Origin: VRUE01 sp963728365
GTDB taxonomy: Bacteria > Actinomycetota > Thermoleophilia > Solirubrobacterales > 70-9
Length of the DNA: 64,000 nt
Assembly: GCA_963728365.1 (NCBI GenBank)
Contig: CAVSJI010000001.1
Location: 1,054,001 to 1,118,000, forward strand
Direction of reading: 5' to 3'
A model generated the notes under the pieces. The model made no database searches. It was not told the DNA's origin and was given only the letters and a program-made list of their open reading frames with translations. Made by a program: the position numbers and the translations under genes. Positions 1 through 12,092 of this stretch are shown here, piece after piece. How positions within the stretch are numbered: the first letter of the stretch is position 1; every line of letters begins with the position of its first letter.

Positions 1-360
1 CTCGAAGAAGGCGCATGCCTGGAAGCCGAAACCGAAGCGGAAATCGAAACCGCCTGCGAAGACGAAGAAGAGGGGGAATCCGAACCCTGTCCCCTGCGCA
101 GCGCCCACGCCCACCTCGCAGAAGCCCATAACCGAGTGAAGCTGACCATCGGCTACACGAGCAACGAACCAACCCCGGCCACGGTCCAGATCAAGAGCGG
201 CCGCACCAAGACCTACAAGCGCCACCTAAACCGATCGGGCGTCCTGCGCTTCACCGAGGACGCCACGACTCTTCACAAGAGGGTCGTAATCCGCATCGAA
301 GCGGTCGGGTGGGCCGGGTGCCCCTCCCGGCGGCTTGTACTTTTTCGTCGTGAGCCCTGA
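1..360 (+). CDS. Partial hypothetical protein, C-terminal part
   Basis: The frame is open from the first base, so the gene starts upstream of the window. The visible 119 residues begin with a Glu- and Cys-containing acidic stretch (residues 1-33) followed by a basic, beta-rich segment with TIGYTS and VQIKSGRTK. No family is recognised. The last 17 codons run into the inverted repeat at 308-420, so the present C-terminus (from about GWAGCPS onward) is encoded by repeat DNA; the ancestral protein may have ended earlier or been longer. It is convergent with prfB. Product and full length are unknown. Confidence 0.45.
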   Translation, partial: LEEGACLEAETEAEIETACEDEEEGESEPCPLRSAHAHLAEAHNRVKLTIGYTSNEPTPATVQIKSGRTKTYKRHLNRSGVLRFTEDATTLHKRVVIRIEAVGWAGCPSRRLVLFRREP

Positions 361-420
361 GGCGCCAGCCCGCCTTCCAATCACCGAAAAAGTTGAGCCG
401 GGAGGGGCACCCGGCCCACC
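308..420. repeat. Long inverted repeat, family A copy 1
   Basis: A perfect 24-bp inverted repeat (308-331 and 397-420) encloses a 65-base core. The core starts with CTTGTACTTTTTCG and ends with CGAAAAAGTTGAG, which also pair with each other. The same core ends occur at 2026-2137 and 25352-25460. It lies 6 bases after the prfB stop and overlaps the end of the upstream partial frame, so it may terminate both convergent genes. Confidence 0.85.
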
Positions 421-426
421 CCCCAC

Positions 427-1546
427 CTATCGCGCCGAAGAAGCAGCAGTCTTGTTCAAGTAATCCCGAATGAACTCGTCGAGGTCCCCGTCGAGCACCC
501 GTTCCGCGTCGCCGACCTCATGCCCCGTCCGGTGGTCCTTGACCCGCTGGTCGGGATGCAGGAAGTAGCTGCGGATCTGCGAGCCCCAGGCGACGTCCTT
601 GACCTCGCCCCGCTCCTTGGCCAGCTCCTCGGCGCGTTTGCGCTCCTCCAGCTCGATCAGCTTCGAGCGCAGGAACTGCATCGCCATCGCCCGGTTCTGC
701 ATCTGCGAGCGCTCGTTCTGGCACTGGACGACGACCCCGGTCGGCACGTGTGTGATGCGCACCGCCGAGTCGGTCTTGTTGACGTGCTGGCCGCCTGCGC
801 CGGAGGCCCGGTAGGTGTCGACCCGCAGGTCGGCATCGTCGATCTCGACCTCGACGCCCTCGTCGACCAGCGGCCCGACGTCGAGCTGGGCGAAGCTGGT
901 GTGACGCCGCGCCGAGGAGTCGAAGGGCGAGATCCGCACCAAGCGGTGGACGCCGCGCTCGGCGGCGAAGAGCCCGTAGGCGTTGTCGCCGTGGACCACG
1001 AAGGTGGCCGACTTGAGCCCCGCCTCCTCCCCCGGCGAGGCCTCCTTCATCTCGACCTCGAAGCCGCGCCGCTCGGCCCAGCGCAGGTACATGCGCAGCA
1101 GCATCTCCGCCCAGTCCTGCGAGTCGGTCCCACCGGCGCCGGCGTGGACGGTGACCACCGCGTCGCCCGCGTCATAGGCGCCGCTGAAGAGCCGCGCCTC
1201 TTCGAGCTCGGCGAGATGAGCCTCGACCGTCACCAGCTGCGTGCCGAGCTCCGCCGCCATCTCCTCGTCCTCGGCCGCCATCTCGGCCAGATCGGCGAGG
1301 TCGTCCACCTCGCCCTCCAGCTCACGGAAGGTCTTCAGCTTGCGCTGGGCGCCGGCGTGGGCGGCCGAGGTGCGGGCGGCAGCATCCTGGTCGTCCCAGA
1401 ACCCGGGCGCCTGCATCTGCCCCTCGAGGCGCTCGATCTCGGCTTCCAGCGAGGCTGGGTCAAAGATAATCCGAGAGCAGGGACATCTGCTCGCGGATCT
1501 CGGCCAGCCGCGCCGGCACGGACTCAGTTGACGCGGCCTCAACCAT
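427..1546 (-). CDS. prfB: Peptide chain release factor 2 (programmed +1 frameshift)
   Basis: RF2 releases the peptide at UGA and UAA stop codons. The zero frame starts at ATG 1546 and encodes 28 residues (MVEAAST...SDYL) up to an in-frame TGA at 1460-1462. A +1 shift on CTT TGA C then continues at GAC (1461) through 344 more codons, giving 372 residues, the normal RF2 length. The GGQ catalytic motif (GAGGQHVNKTDSAVRITH) and the SPF tripeptide (RISPFDSS) that recognises UGA are present. A family B hairpin lies upstream and a -10-like TAACCT sits 7 bases before the ATG, with no Shine-Dalgarno. It is convergent with the partial gene at the window start. Confidence 0.95.
1459..1470 (-). promoter_or_regulatory. 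prfB programmed +1 frameshift site
   Basis: On the minus strand the sequence reads TAT CTT TGA C. This is the conserved RF2 autoregulatory slip site: low RF2 lets the ribosome shift +1 at CUU and bypass UGA. The stimulatory AGGGGG found just upstream in E. coli is not visible; the codons before TAT are TCG GAT. Confidence 0.92.
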
Positions 1547-1553
1547 TGCCAAC

Positions 1554-1559
1554 AGGTTA
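1554..1559 (-). promoter_or_regulatory. Candidate -10 box of prfB (leaderless)
   Basis: TAACCT lies 7 bases upstream of the prfB ATG and there is no Shine-Dalgarno, so the transcript may start at the start codon. The matching -35 position would fall in the left arm of the hairpin at 1576-1630. Confidence 0.4.
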
Positions 1560-1575
1560 TTCGACCCCGTCACCG

Positions 1576-1630
1576 CCCGAACTGCATCAACTTCTCTACC
1601 CGCTGGAAGGAGAAGTTGATGCAGTTCGGG
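1576..1630. repeat. Perfect 21-bp hairpin, family B copy 1
   Basis: Arms 1576-1596 and 1610-1630 are perfectly complementary, with a 13-base loop. It starts 2 bases after the stop of the SnoaL-like gene and precedes prfB. The outer arm CCGAACTGCATCAA recurs in the hairpin after the HxlR gene at 55598-55650. There is no U-tract. Confidence 0.88.
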
Positions 1631-1632
1631 GA

Positions 1633-2022
1633 TCAGGCGCGGAAGCCGGCTGCGTGCAGGGCGGCGGCGCGGTCGTCGTAGGGGCGCCAGCTGCGGATTC
1701 GGTGGTCGTGCAGCTCGAAAGACCAGGCCATCTCATCCGTGGACGCGTGCGAGCCGTCCTCGTCCCAGCGCCAGACCCGTCGGATCAAGGCCACCGCGCG
1801 GCCTCCCCCCGACTCCAGCCCTTCCTCGTAGAGCTCCTCCAGCTCGATCGTCTGCTGCACCCCGCCGGGCGGCCGCGTAGCCCAAAGCCTGGCCGCCTCC
1901 CGCCCCTTCCGCAGCCCCTTCATCGAGTGGAGCTCAACCTCCGGATCGAGAAGCTCCACAAAAGCATCCAGATCCCGCTCGTTGAAGGCCCGGATGAACT
2001 CACGAACCGGATCACGGGTCAC
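1633..2022 (-). CDS. SnoaL-like / NTF2-fold protein
   Basis: The 129-residue protein has the alpha+beta cone pattern of the SnoaL-like NTF2 superfamily: an N-terminal REFIRAFNERDLDAF helix pair, the LLDPEVELHS strand, and a C-terminal strand with SWRPYDDRAAAL. Members include isomerases, hydrolases and non-catalytic ligand binders, so no reaction can be assigned. The start is GTG at 2022. Both gaps around the gene are filled by long inverted repeats (2026-2137 and 1576-1630), which leaves little room for a conventional promoter. It lies between secA and prfB in the same direction. Confidence 0.75.
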   Translation of the reverse strand: MTRDPVREFIRAFNERDLDAFVELLDPEVELHSMKGLRKGREAARLWATRPPGGVQQTIELEELYEEGLESGGGRAVALIRRVWRWDEDGSHASTDEMAWSFELHDHRIRSWRPYDDRAAALHAAGFRA

Positions 2023-2025
2023 GAA

Positions 2026-2137
2026 GCGGGGTCCCGGTAGGGGTGGAGCGTCTTGTACTTTTTTGCGTGATTCAGGCGCGGCCCGCAGGGCCGCGACCTC
2101 GCAAAAAAGTTAAGCGGAACCCCTACCGGGACCCCGC
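2026..2137. repeat. Long inverted repeat, family A copy 2
   Basis: A perfect 19-bp inverted repeat (2026-2044, 2119-2137) encloses a core running from GGAGCGTCTTGTACTTTTTT to AAAAAAGTTAAGCGGA, with a further GC-rich stem inside. It begins directly after the secA stop codon and ends three bases before the SnoaL-like start codon, filling the gap. The inner arm and core ends match the copy at 25352-25460 (on the opposite strand). Confidence 0.88.
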
Positions 2138-4996
<2,859 letters not shown>

Positions 4997-5002
4997 GGTC
5001 AG

Positions 5003-5008
5003 AGGGTA
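5003..5008 (-). promoter_or_regulatory. Candidate -10 box of secA (leaderless)
   Basis: TACCCT lies 6 bases upstream of the secA ATG and no Shine-Dalgarno is present, the spacing expected for a leaderless mRNA. Confidence 0.4.
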
Positions 5009-5059
5009 GCTAGGAGCAGAATCGTCCGGTGGGCGACGGGCCGGGCACCACCTCGCGGG

Positions 5060-5152
5060 GCGGCTGTGGGGCACCTCCCGAACTGGCGGATACTCAAATC
5101 GGCGGCCTCATTAGGCCGGCGATTGTCAGGGCGGGAGGTGCCCCACAGCCGC
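5060..5152. repeat. Long inverted repeat after hpf
   Basis: Perfect 21-bp arms (5060-5080, 5132-5152) enclose a core with a second stem, AATCGGCGGCCT / AGGCCGGCGATT (one mismatch). It begins 2 bases after the hpf stop codon and lies upstream of secA. The core is not obviously shared with another copy here. The GGGAGG..GCCCC arm is loosely like the arms at 308-420 and 57152-57262. Confidence 0.85.
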
Positions 5153-5154
5153 GC

Positions 5155-5505
5155 TCAACCAGCGGTTCGCCCGCGCAGTCGCGCTACCGCCCGCCGCGTC
5201 TGCGACCGCTTCCTCCGCAGCTCGCGATGCTTCTTGACCTGGCGGCGGATGTCCTCGGCCAGCTCATGGATCGTGTGCGCCATCTCCGGCGAGGCCTCGC
5301 GCGCCCGCAGCGTGACGCCCTTCAGCCGCAGGGTCGCCTCGGCGACCTGGCTGTCTTCGATCGAGGGATTGCGCTCTTCGCGCAGCTCGACGTCGAGCGT
5401 GGCGAGCTCGGAGATCTGCTTGCCGACCCGCCGGAATCGCTTCGTCACGTGCCCCCGCAGCTCGTCGGTCACCTCGACGTTGCGCCCACGAATCTCGATC
5501 CGCAT
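5155..5505 (-). CDS. hpf: Ribosome hibernation promoting factor, short form
   Basis: The 116-residue protein has the RaiA/HPF fold: MRIEIRGRNVEVTDELR at the N-terminus, VELREERNPSIED, and a basic C-terminal helix (RRQVKKHRELRRKR). It binds the 30S decoding region and inactivates idle ribosomes. It lacks the C-terminal dimerisation domain of long HPF, which is more usual in Actinobacteria. ATG 5505 is chosen because GGAGAGGAG lies just upstream; a longer frame to 5571 lacks family similarity. Confidence 0.88.
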   Translation of the reverse strand: MRIEIRGRNVEVTDELRGHVTKRFRRVGKQISELATLDVELREERNPSIEDSQVAEATLRLKGVTLRAREASPEMAHTIHELAEDIRRQVKKHRELRRKRSQTRRAVARLRGRTAG

Positions 5506-5583
5506 CGTGTCTCCTCTCCGCTCTGTTTTCGGCTCTGCATTGATCGTACGCCGCCGGCTCTCGCGGGACAACAGGGTTTTTCC

Positions 5584-6204
5584 TCAGAGTCTGCGAGTGA
5601 ACGTGACGGCAGCGACGCGGACAGAGCCCGCCTCGCGCAGCGCGCGGGCGCAGGCGGAGAGCGTCGCGCCGGTGGTCAGCACGTCGTCGACCAGCAGAAC
5701 GCTGCGCGGCACCGGCCCGCGCGCCTCGATCCGCGGCGGGTGGCCGATCCGCTGCGCCCGCCGCCGACCGAGCTGCCGCCCGCCGCCCCGGCGCCGCAGA
5801 CAGGGCTCCAGCGGCAGCTCGGTGAGCTCGGCGAGCGCCGCGGCGATCTCAGCCGCCGGGTCGAAGCCGCGCCCCAGCGAGCGCAGCGGCGCGCTGGGCA
5901 CCGGCACGATCGTGCCGCTCAGCACGCTGCCCGGCGCCAGCCACTCGATCCGCTTGGCGATCAGCCCGGCGACCGGCAGCAAACGGCGGAACTTGAGCGC
6001 CGCAACCAGGTCGCGGGCGACGCCCTCGTGCGGTGCTGAGGACCAGGCGCGGTCGAGGCCGGGCGCGCCGTGGCCGGCGATCGGACCGGCCGCCGAGAGG
6101 CCGCGCGCGCAGCGGGTGCAAAGTGGCGCGTCGGGACGGCAGGAACGGCCGCAGGCCGCGCAGGACGAGGGAATCAGCAGTGAGACGGCGTGCAGCGCGT
6201 TCAT
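5584..6204 (-). CDS. comF: ComF family amidophosphoribosyltransferase-like protein
   Basis: The 206-residue protein has an N-terminal four-cysteine zinc motif (CAACGRSC..., LCTRCARG) and a C-terminal PRPP-binding loop (LLVDDVLTTGATLSAC), the ComF architecture. In competent bacteria ComF assists DNA uptake; its role elsewhere is unclear. It follows the nucleotidyltransferase gene in the same direction, with 56 bases between, and precedes hpf. Confidence 0.9.
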   Translation of the reverse strand: MNALHAVSLLIPSSCAACGRSCRPDAPLCTRCARGLSAAGPIAGHGAPGLDRAWSSAPHEGVARDLVAALKFRRLLPVAGLIAKRIEWLAPGSVLSGTIVPVPSAPLRSLGRGFDPAAEIAAALAELTELPLEPCLRRRGGGRQLGRRRAQRIGHPPRIEARGPVPRSVLLVDDVLTTGATLSACARALREAGSVRVAAVTFTRRL

Positions 6205-6260
6205 GCCCCGATCGTGAGGGGCGGCGGCGCGCGTGTGGCGCGCTGAATGTCAATTTTGTG

Positions 6261-7270
6261 TCAGGACTTCGTCACGCGACCCGCGATGGCGCCGACCAGC
6301 ATCCCCTCGGGAGCCAGCTCGGTCCCCGCCAGGAGGATCGAGTCGCGCACCCAGGCGCCGGCCCCGAGCCGGCAACCATCCCCGACGATCGCCGGGCCCT
6401 GGATCCGGACCCCCTTGCCGAGCTCGACTCCCGAGCCGATCAGCGCCGGGCCCTCGACCTCGGCCCCATCGAGCGCGCTGGCCGAGCGGATGCCATCGGC
6501 CACCTCGGGCGCCCCGGGCTCGACCCGGACCGCCCCGCTGAGCGCGTCGAGGTTCCCCTGGCGCAGCTCGTCGAGGTTGCCGATGTCGTTCCAGTAAGCC
6601 TCTATCTCGTGCGAGTAGAAGGGCACGTCGTTCTCGAGCAGGGCCGGAAAGACGTCCATCGCCCAGTCGGCAAACTCAGGCTGGTCGCCCTCGCCTGCCG
6701 CCTTGCTCGTGCCCGGCGCCGGGAAGAAATCGAAGACCTCTGCACGGAACATGTAGATACAGGTATTGGCCAGGTCGGAGAGCGCTTCAGCCGGGTCGGG
6801 CTTCTCCTGGAATCCCTGCACGCGGCCATCCTCGCCGGCGATCACGACCCCGTACTGGTCGGTCTCGGCGACCCGCTTGGTCGCCATCGTCGCCAGGCCG
6901 TCGTGCGATTCGTGGAACTCGCGCATCGCTGCGAGGTCGAGGTCGGTGAGGGCATCGCCGGCGACGACCAGGAACGAGTCGCCGAGGAAGCCGGCCGCCT
7001 TGCGCACACCGCCCGCAGTCCCCAGCAGGTGCTCCTCGTGGCTGTAGCTGAGCTCGATGCCAAACGCGGAGCCATCGCCGAAGTGGCCTTCGATCGTCTC
7101 CGGGAACCAGTGCAGGTTGGCGATCGCCTGCTCGAAGCCGTGCCCGGCCAGCAGTCGCACGCTGTGCTCCATCACCGGCCGGTTTAGCACCGGCACCATC
7201 GGCTTCGGCATCGCGTAGGTGACCGGGCGCAGGCGGGTGCCAAGCCCCGCCGCGAGGACCATCGCCCTCA

Positions 7271-7271
<1 letters not shown>
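6261..7271 (-). CDS. Sugar-nucleotide transferase (GDP-mannose pyrophosphorylase-like)
   Basis: The 336-residue enzyme has the nucleotidyltransferase signature MVLAAGLGTRLRPVT, the sugar-binding EKP (FQEKPDPAE) and DIGNLDELRQGN, and a C-terminal left-handed beta-helix of hexapeptide repeats (about residues 240-336). It would join NTP and a sugar-1-phosphate. Which nucleotide and sugar are used is not decided by sequence; mannose-1-phosphate guanylyl- or glucose-1-phosphate transferase are likely. The start overlaps the ahcY stop as TGATG, so the two are probably translationally coupled. Confidence 0.85.
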
Positions 7272-8689
<1,418 letters not shown>

Positions 8690-8765
8690 CGGTTCCTTTC
8701 GTCTCTTGCGGTCGAGGCAAGGATAGGGGGTGGAGGCCCCTCCGAGCGCAGCGGGAGGCGAGGGG

Positions 8766-9737
8766 CTACGGCCTACCGAGACTTGACTTGAGCTTGTCTA
8801 TTGCCGGGACGGGAAGGGGGTCGATGCCGCGGGCGGCGGCCAGCTCCAGCGAGACCAGGTCGCCGAGCACGGTTGCCCAGAGCAGGCGGTCGGTGCGGGT
8901 CTCGCCCTCGGCTTCGATCCGCAGCGCCTCGGCTCCAGCGGCGAAGATTGCTTCTGTAGTGAGCTCGAAGCGGCGCCGCTCGCGCGGGTGGTGGTCGGGG
9001 TCCTCGAGCAGGACGGCGGCGAAGCTGTCGCCGCTCCAGGCGCAGATCTCGTTGTGGTTGGCCTCGGGCAGCTCAGCGAAAAAAGCTTGGGTCTTGACGT
9101 TCTCGTTTATCTGGGTCTTCCAGCGGCGGGCGACGGGAGCGGTGAGGTCGGCTCCTATGACGACCGGCACACGGTCACCGAGGCGGGTGGCGATTGCCGC
9201 GGCGCGGGCGCGCAGGTCTTCCATTTGCTCGGCGAGAAAGTCGGCGGCCGCGTCGATCTCGCTTTGCAGGCGCGGCGCGATCCCGACCAGCGCGGCGACC
9301 TCGAGGGCGCAGACGAGCATGTAGGCGACGGCGGTGCGGGGGGCCGGCAGCAGGCCGGGAAGGCCGATAACCGGCACGCCGGCCTCGCGCGCGCCCTCGA
9401 CCAGGGCGCCGCCGGTGCTGGCGACGACGCGGTGCGCGCCAAGCGCCTCGGCGGCGGCAAAGCAGGCGAGTGCCTCCTCGGTCCCGCCCGAGTAGCTCGA
9501 GCAGAGCACGGCCCACTCCGGCGTCGCCCAGCTCGGCAGCTCGTGGCCGCGCACGGTGAGCAGCGGCCGCGTCAGTCGCTCGCCGAGCGCCGCCGCGGCG
9601 AGGTCGCCGCCGATCGCCGAGCCGCCCATCCCGCAGACCAGCAGGCCGGCGCTGTCGGTCGCCTTGAGGCGCGCCGACTCCACCCGCCAGAGCGCGTCGC
9701 GCAGGTGGTCGGGGATCGCGAGGACGTCGTCGAGCAT
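8766..9737 (-). CDS. SIS-domain phosphosugar isomerase (PGI/PMI-like)
   Basis: The 323-residue protein resembles the small bifunctional phosphoglucose/phosphomannose isomerases. It has an N-terminal SIS domain with CGMGGSAIGGD, SSYSGGTEEAL (phosphosugar binding), VIGADLTAPVARRWKTQINEN, and PEANHNEICAW carrying the catalytic Glu/His region. It would interconvert fructose-6-P with glucose-6-P or mannose-6-P, feeding the transferases next to it. Its start overlaps the upstream transferase stop as TGATG. Confidence 0.82.
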   Translation of the reverse strand: MLDDVLAIPDHLRDALWRVESARLKATDSAGLLVCGMGGSAIGGDLAAAALGERLTRPLLTVRGHELPSWATPEWAVLCSSYSGGTEEALACFAAAEALGAHRVVASTGGALVEGAREAGVPVIGLPGLLPAPRTAVAYMLVCALEVAALVGIAPRLQSEIDAAADFLAEQMEDLRARAAAIATRLGDRVPVVIGADLTAPVARRWKTQINENVKTQAFFAELPEANHNEICAWSGDSFAAVLLEDPDHHPRERRRFELTTEAIFAAGAEALRIEAEGETRTDRLLWATVLGDLVSLELAAARGIDPLPVPAIDKLKSSLGRP

Positions 9738-10771
9738 CAGGCGGGAACCTGTTCGCCGGCGCCGAGCACCGCTCCTTCAAGCGAAGCGCCCGCGGCGACC
9801 TCGACGCCGGCCGAGAGGATCGAGCCTCTCACCTGGGCGCCCTCGCCGACCGCGCAGCCGTCGAGCAGGACCGAGTCGCGCACCCCGGCGCCGGAACCGA
9901 CCCGGCAGCCGCGACCTAGCACCGCGCGCGGCCCGACCGTCGCGCCCTCCTCGACGACGGCGTCGTCGGCGATCAGGGTCCCGGCGGCGCTCGCCTCGAC
10001 CCGGGTGCGCACCCGCCCTTCGAGGATGTCCCAGCTCGCCTCCAGGTAGCGCTCGGGCGTGCCGATGTCCATCCAGTAGCCGTCGAGGCGCAGCCCGTAC
10101 AGGCCCTCGCCGACGAGGCGCGGGAAGACGTCGCGCTCGATCGAAACCTCCTCGCCGGGCGGGACCAGGTCGAGCACCGAGCGCTCCAGCACGTACATGC
10201 CCGCGTTGATCTCACCGGGAACCTCTTCTCCAGTCTTCTCGAGGAACTCCAGGACCTCTCCGTCGGAACCCGTCCGCACCAGGCCGAAGGCGGACGAGTC
10301 CTCGACCGGATGCAGCCCGATCGTCGCCCGTCCCTCCGTTCCGGTGCGCTTTATCCCCGTCATTTCGGGAAAAGGCGCACCGGAACGGAGGGCACCGTGG
10401 AAGTCGAGCAGCGCGCCGAGGTCGAGGTCGGTGAGCACGTCGCCGTTGAGGGCGAGGAAGCGATCCTCGAGCCGCTCGCCCAGCTGATCGGCGGCGAAGC
10501 GGATCGCGCCGGCGGTGCCGCGCCGCTCGGGCTCGACCACGTAGGTGATCCGCACCCCGGCCCGCTCCTCCTCCCCGGCCAGCGCCTCTTTGAGCACGTC
10601 GGGCAGGAAGCCGCAGGCGAGCACGACCTCGGTGACGCCGTGGCCGGCGAGCCACTCGATCATGTAGGCGAGAAAGGGCCGGTCGACCAGGGTCAGCGCC
10701 GGCTTGGGCACGGTCTCCGTCAACGGCCGCAGCCGGGTGCCCTCGCCGCCGACTAGGACGATGGCTTGCAC
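9737..10771 (-). CDS. Sugar-nucleotide transferase with an in-frame palindrome insertion
   Basis: The 344-residue enzyme has VGGEGTRLRPLTETVPKP (nucleotide loop), LNGDVLTDLDLG, a C-terminal FLEKTGEEVPGEIN sugar-binding region, DIGTPERYLEAS, and hexapeptide repeats from about residue 255. It is probably mannose-1-phosphate guanylyltransferase or glucose-1-phosphate thymidylyltransferase. Between the LLDFHGA helix and the ATIGL strand, relatives have a short turn; here about 20 extra residues (LRSGAPFPEMTGIKRTGTEG) are encoded exactly by the hairpin at 10332-10392. The stop overlaps the isomerase start. Confidence 0.85.
   Translation of the reverse strand: MQAIVLVGGEGTRLRPLTETVPKPALTLVDRPFLAYMIEWLAGHGVTEVVLACGFLPDVLKEALAGEEERAGVRITYVVEPERRGTAGAIRFAADQLGERLEDRFLALNGDVLTDLDLGALLDFHGALRSGAPFPEMTGIKRTGTEGRATIGLHPVEDSSAFGLVRTGSDGEVLEFLEKTGEEVPGEINAGMYVLERSVLDLVPPGEEVSIERDVFPRLVGEGLYGLRLDGYWMDIGTPERYLEASWDILEGRVRTRVEASAAGTLIADDAVVEEGATVGPRAVLGRGCRVGSGAGVRDSVLLDGCAVGEGAQVRGSILSAGVEVAAGASLEGAVLGAGEQVPA
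10332..10392. repeat. Palindromic element inside a coding sequence, family E copy 1
   Basis: Perfect 18-bp arms (10332-10349, 10375-10392) lie inside the transferase gene and keep its frame. Within it, a 49-base stretch is the same as the hairpin after the mutase B12-subunit gene at 45844-45888: 19 identical bases, a 12-base variable loop, then 18 identical bases. The copies therefore have one origin, with one in a protein gene and one at a 3' end. Confidence 0.88.
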
Positions 10772-10778
10772 TTAGGGC

Positions 10779-12092
10779 CTATCCCGGCGGGCCCGTGGCG
10801 ACTGGGTCTTCGACGGCGCGGCCGATGCCCTCGTACTCGAAGCCGGCCTCGCGAAGGAGCTTTGCGTCGAGGAAGTTTCGACCGTCGATCAGCAGCGGTC
10901 GCGCCATCTTCTCGGCGGCAGCGGACCAGTCCAGCTCGGCGAACTCTGGCCACTCGGTGACGAGGATCGCCGCGTCGGCACCCTCGAGCGCCTCGAGCGC
11001 TGCGTCGCGAAACTCGACCGCGTCGAAGAGGTCGCGTGCGGCGCCGGCCGCCACCGGATCGTAGGCACTCACCTGAGCCCCCTCCCCTTCCAGCCGCGCC
11101 GCCAGCACCAGGCTCGAGGCCTCGCGCATGTCGTCGGTGTTCGGCTTGAAGGCGAGCCCGAGCAGGGCCACCCGCTTGCCGGCCAACGAGCCGAGGTGCG
11201 CCTGGAGCTTCTGCACCACGCGCCGCTTCTGAAGCTCGTTGACTTCGATCACCGCGCCGAGCAGCTGGAAGTGGTATCCCGTGTTGCCGGCCAGCATCTT
11301 CAGCGCCGAGACGTCCTTGGGGAAACACGACCCCCCGTAGCCGATCCCGGCGCGCAGGAAGGAGGAGCCGATGCGCTGGTCGAGGCCCATGCCGCGCGAG
11401 ACCTCGGCGACGTCGGCGCCGACCTTCTCGCAGACGTTGGCGATCTCGTTGACGAAGGAGATCTTCGTGGCGAGGAAGGCGTTGGAGGCGAGCTTGATCA
11501 TCTCGGCGCTGGCCACGTCGGTGCGCACCAGCTCGCCGCCGAGCGGCTCGTAGAGGCGGGCGATCGCGTCACCGGCGGCCTCGTCGCCGGGATCGGCGCC
11601 AACCACGACTCGGTCGGGATGGAGGAAGTCCTCGACCGCGGTCCCCTCCTTGAGGAACTCGGGGCAGGAGACGTAGGAGAGGCCGGGACGGTCGCGGCGG
11701 ATCGAGTGGCCGGTCCCGGCGGGGACCGTGCTCTTCATCGCCAGCACGTGCTCGCCGTCGCCGGGTAGCTCCTCGACCACGGCGCGAACGCGCGAGAGGT
11801 CGGCGTCGCCGGAGTGGGTCGGCGGCGTGTCGACGCAGACGAAGAGCAGGCGCGCCCGCTCGAGCAGCTCCGCCATGTCGGTCGTGAAGGTGAGCCGCTC
11901 GGCGTTGCGCTTCAGCAACTCGTCGAGTCCGGGCTCGTGGATCGTGATCTCGCCGCGAGAGAGGGCCTCGACCTTCTCGGGGAGGATGTCGCGGGCAACG
12001 ACCGGGTGGCCGAGCTCGGCGAAGCAGGCGGCGGTGACCAGCCCGACCCAGCCGACACCGACGACCCCGATCGTCTCTCGCTCTGTGCTCAT
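10779..12092 (-). CDS. ugd: UDP-glucose 6-dehydrogenase
   Basis: The 437-residue enzyme oxidises UDP-glucose to UDP-glucuronate with two NAD. It has the N-terminal Rossmann motif GVVGVGWVGLVTAA, VCVDTPPT, STVPAGTG, the catalytic Lys in MIKLASNAFLATKISF and the catalytic Cys in GYGGSCFPKD, and a C-terminal UDP-binding domain. GDP-mannose dehydrogenase is a related alternative. It lies 7 bases before the transferase gene, and its start overlaps the LCP stop as ATGA. Confidence 0.93.
   Translation of the reverse strand: MSTERETIGVVGVGWVGLVTAACFAELGHPVVARDILPEKVEALSRGEITIHEPGLDELLKRNAERLTFTTDMAELLERARLLFVCVDTPPTHSGDADLSRVRAVVEELPGDGEHVLAMKSTVPAGTGHSIRRDRPGLSYVSCPEFLKEGTAVEDFLHPDRVVVGADPGDEAAGDAIARLYEPLGGELVRTDVASAEMIKLASNAFLATKISFVNEIANVCEKVGADVAEVSRGMGLDQRIGSSFLRAGIGYGGSCFPKDVSALKMLAGNTGYHFQLLGAVIEVNELQKRRVVQKLQAHLGSLAGKRVALLGLAFKPNTDDMREASSLVLAARLEGEGAQVSAYDPVAAGAARDLFDAVEFRDAALEALEGADAAILVTEWPEFAELDWSAAAEKMARPLLIDGRNFLDAKLLREAGFEYEGIGRAVEDPVATGPPG

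Noticed and set aside
8727..8775. Imperfect GC-rich inverted repeat between ahcY and the isomerase gene
   Set aside because: The pairing (GCCCCTC/GAGGGGC) is short and ambiguous compared with the perfect hairpins elsewhere.
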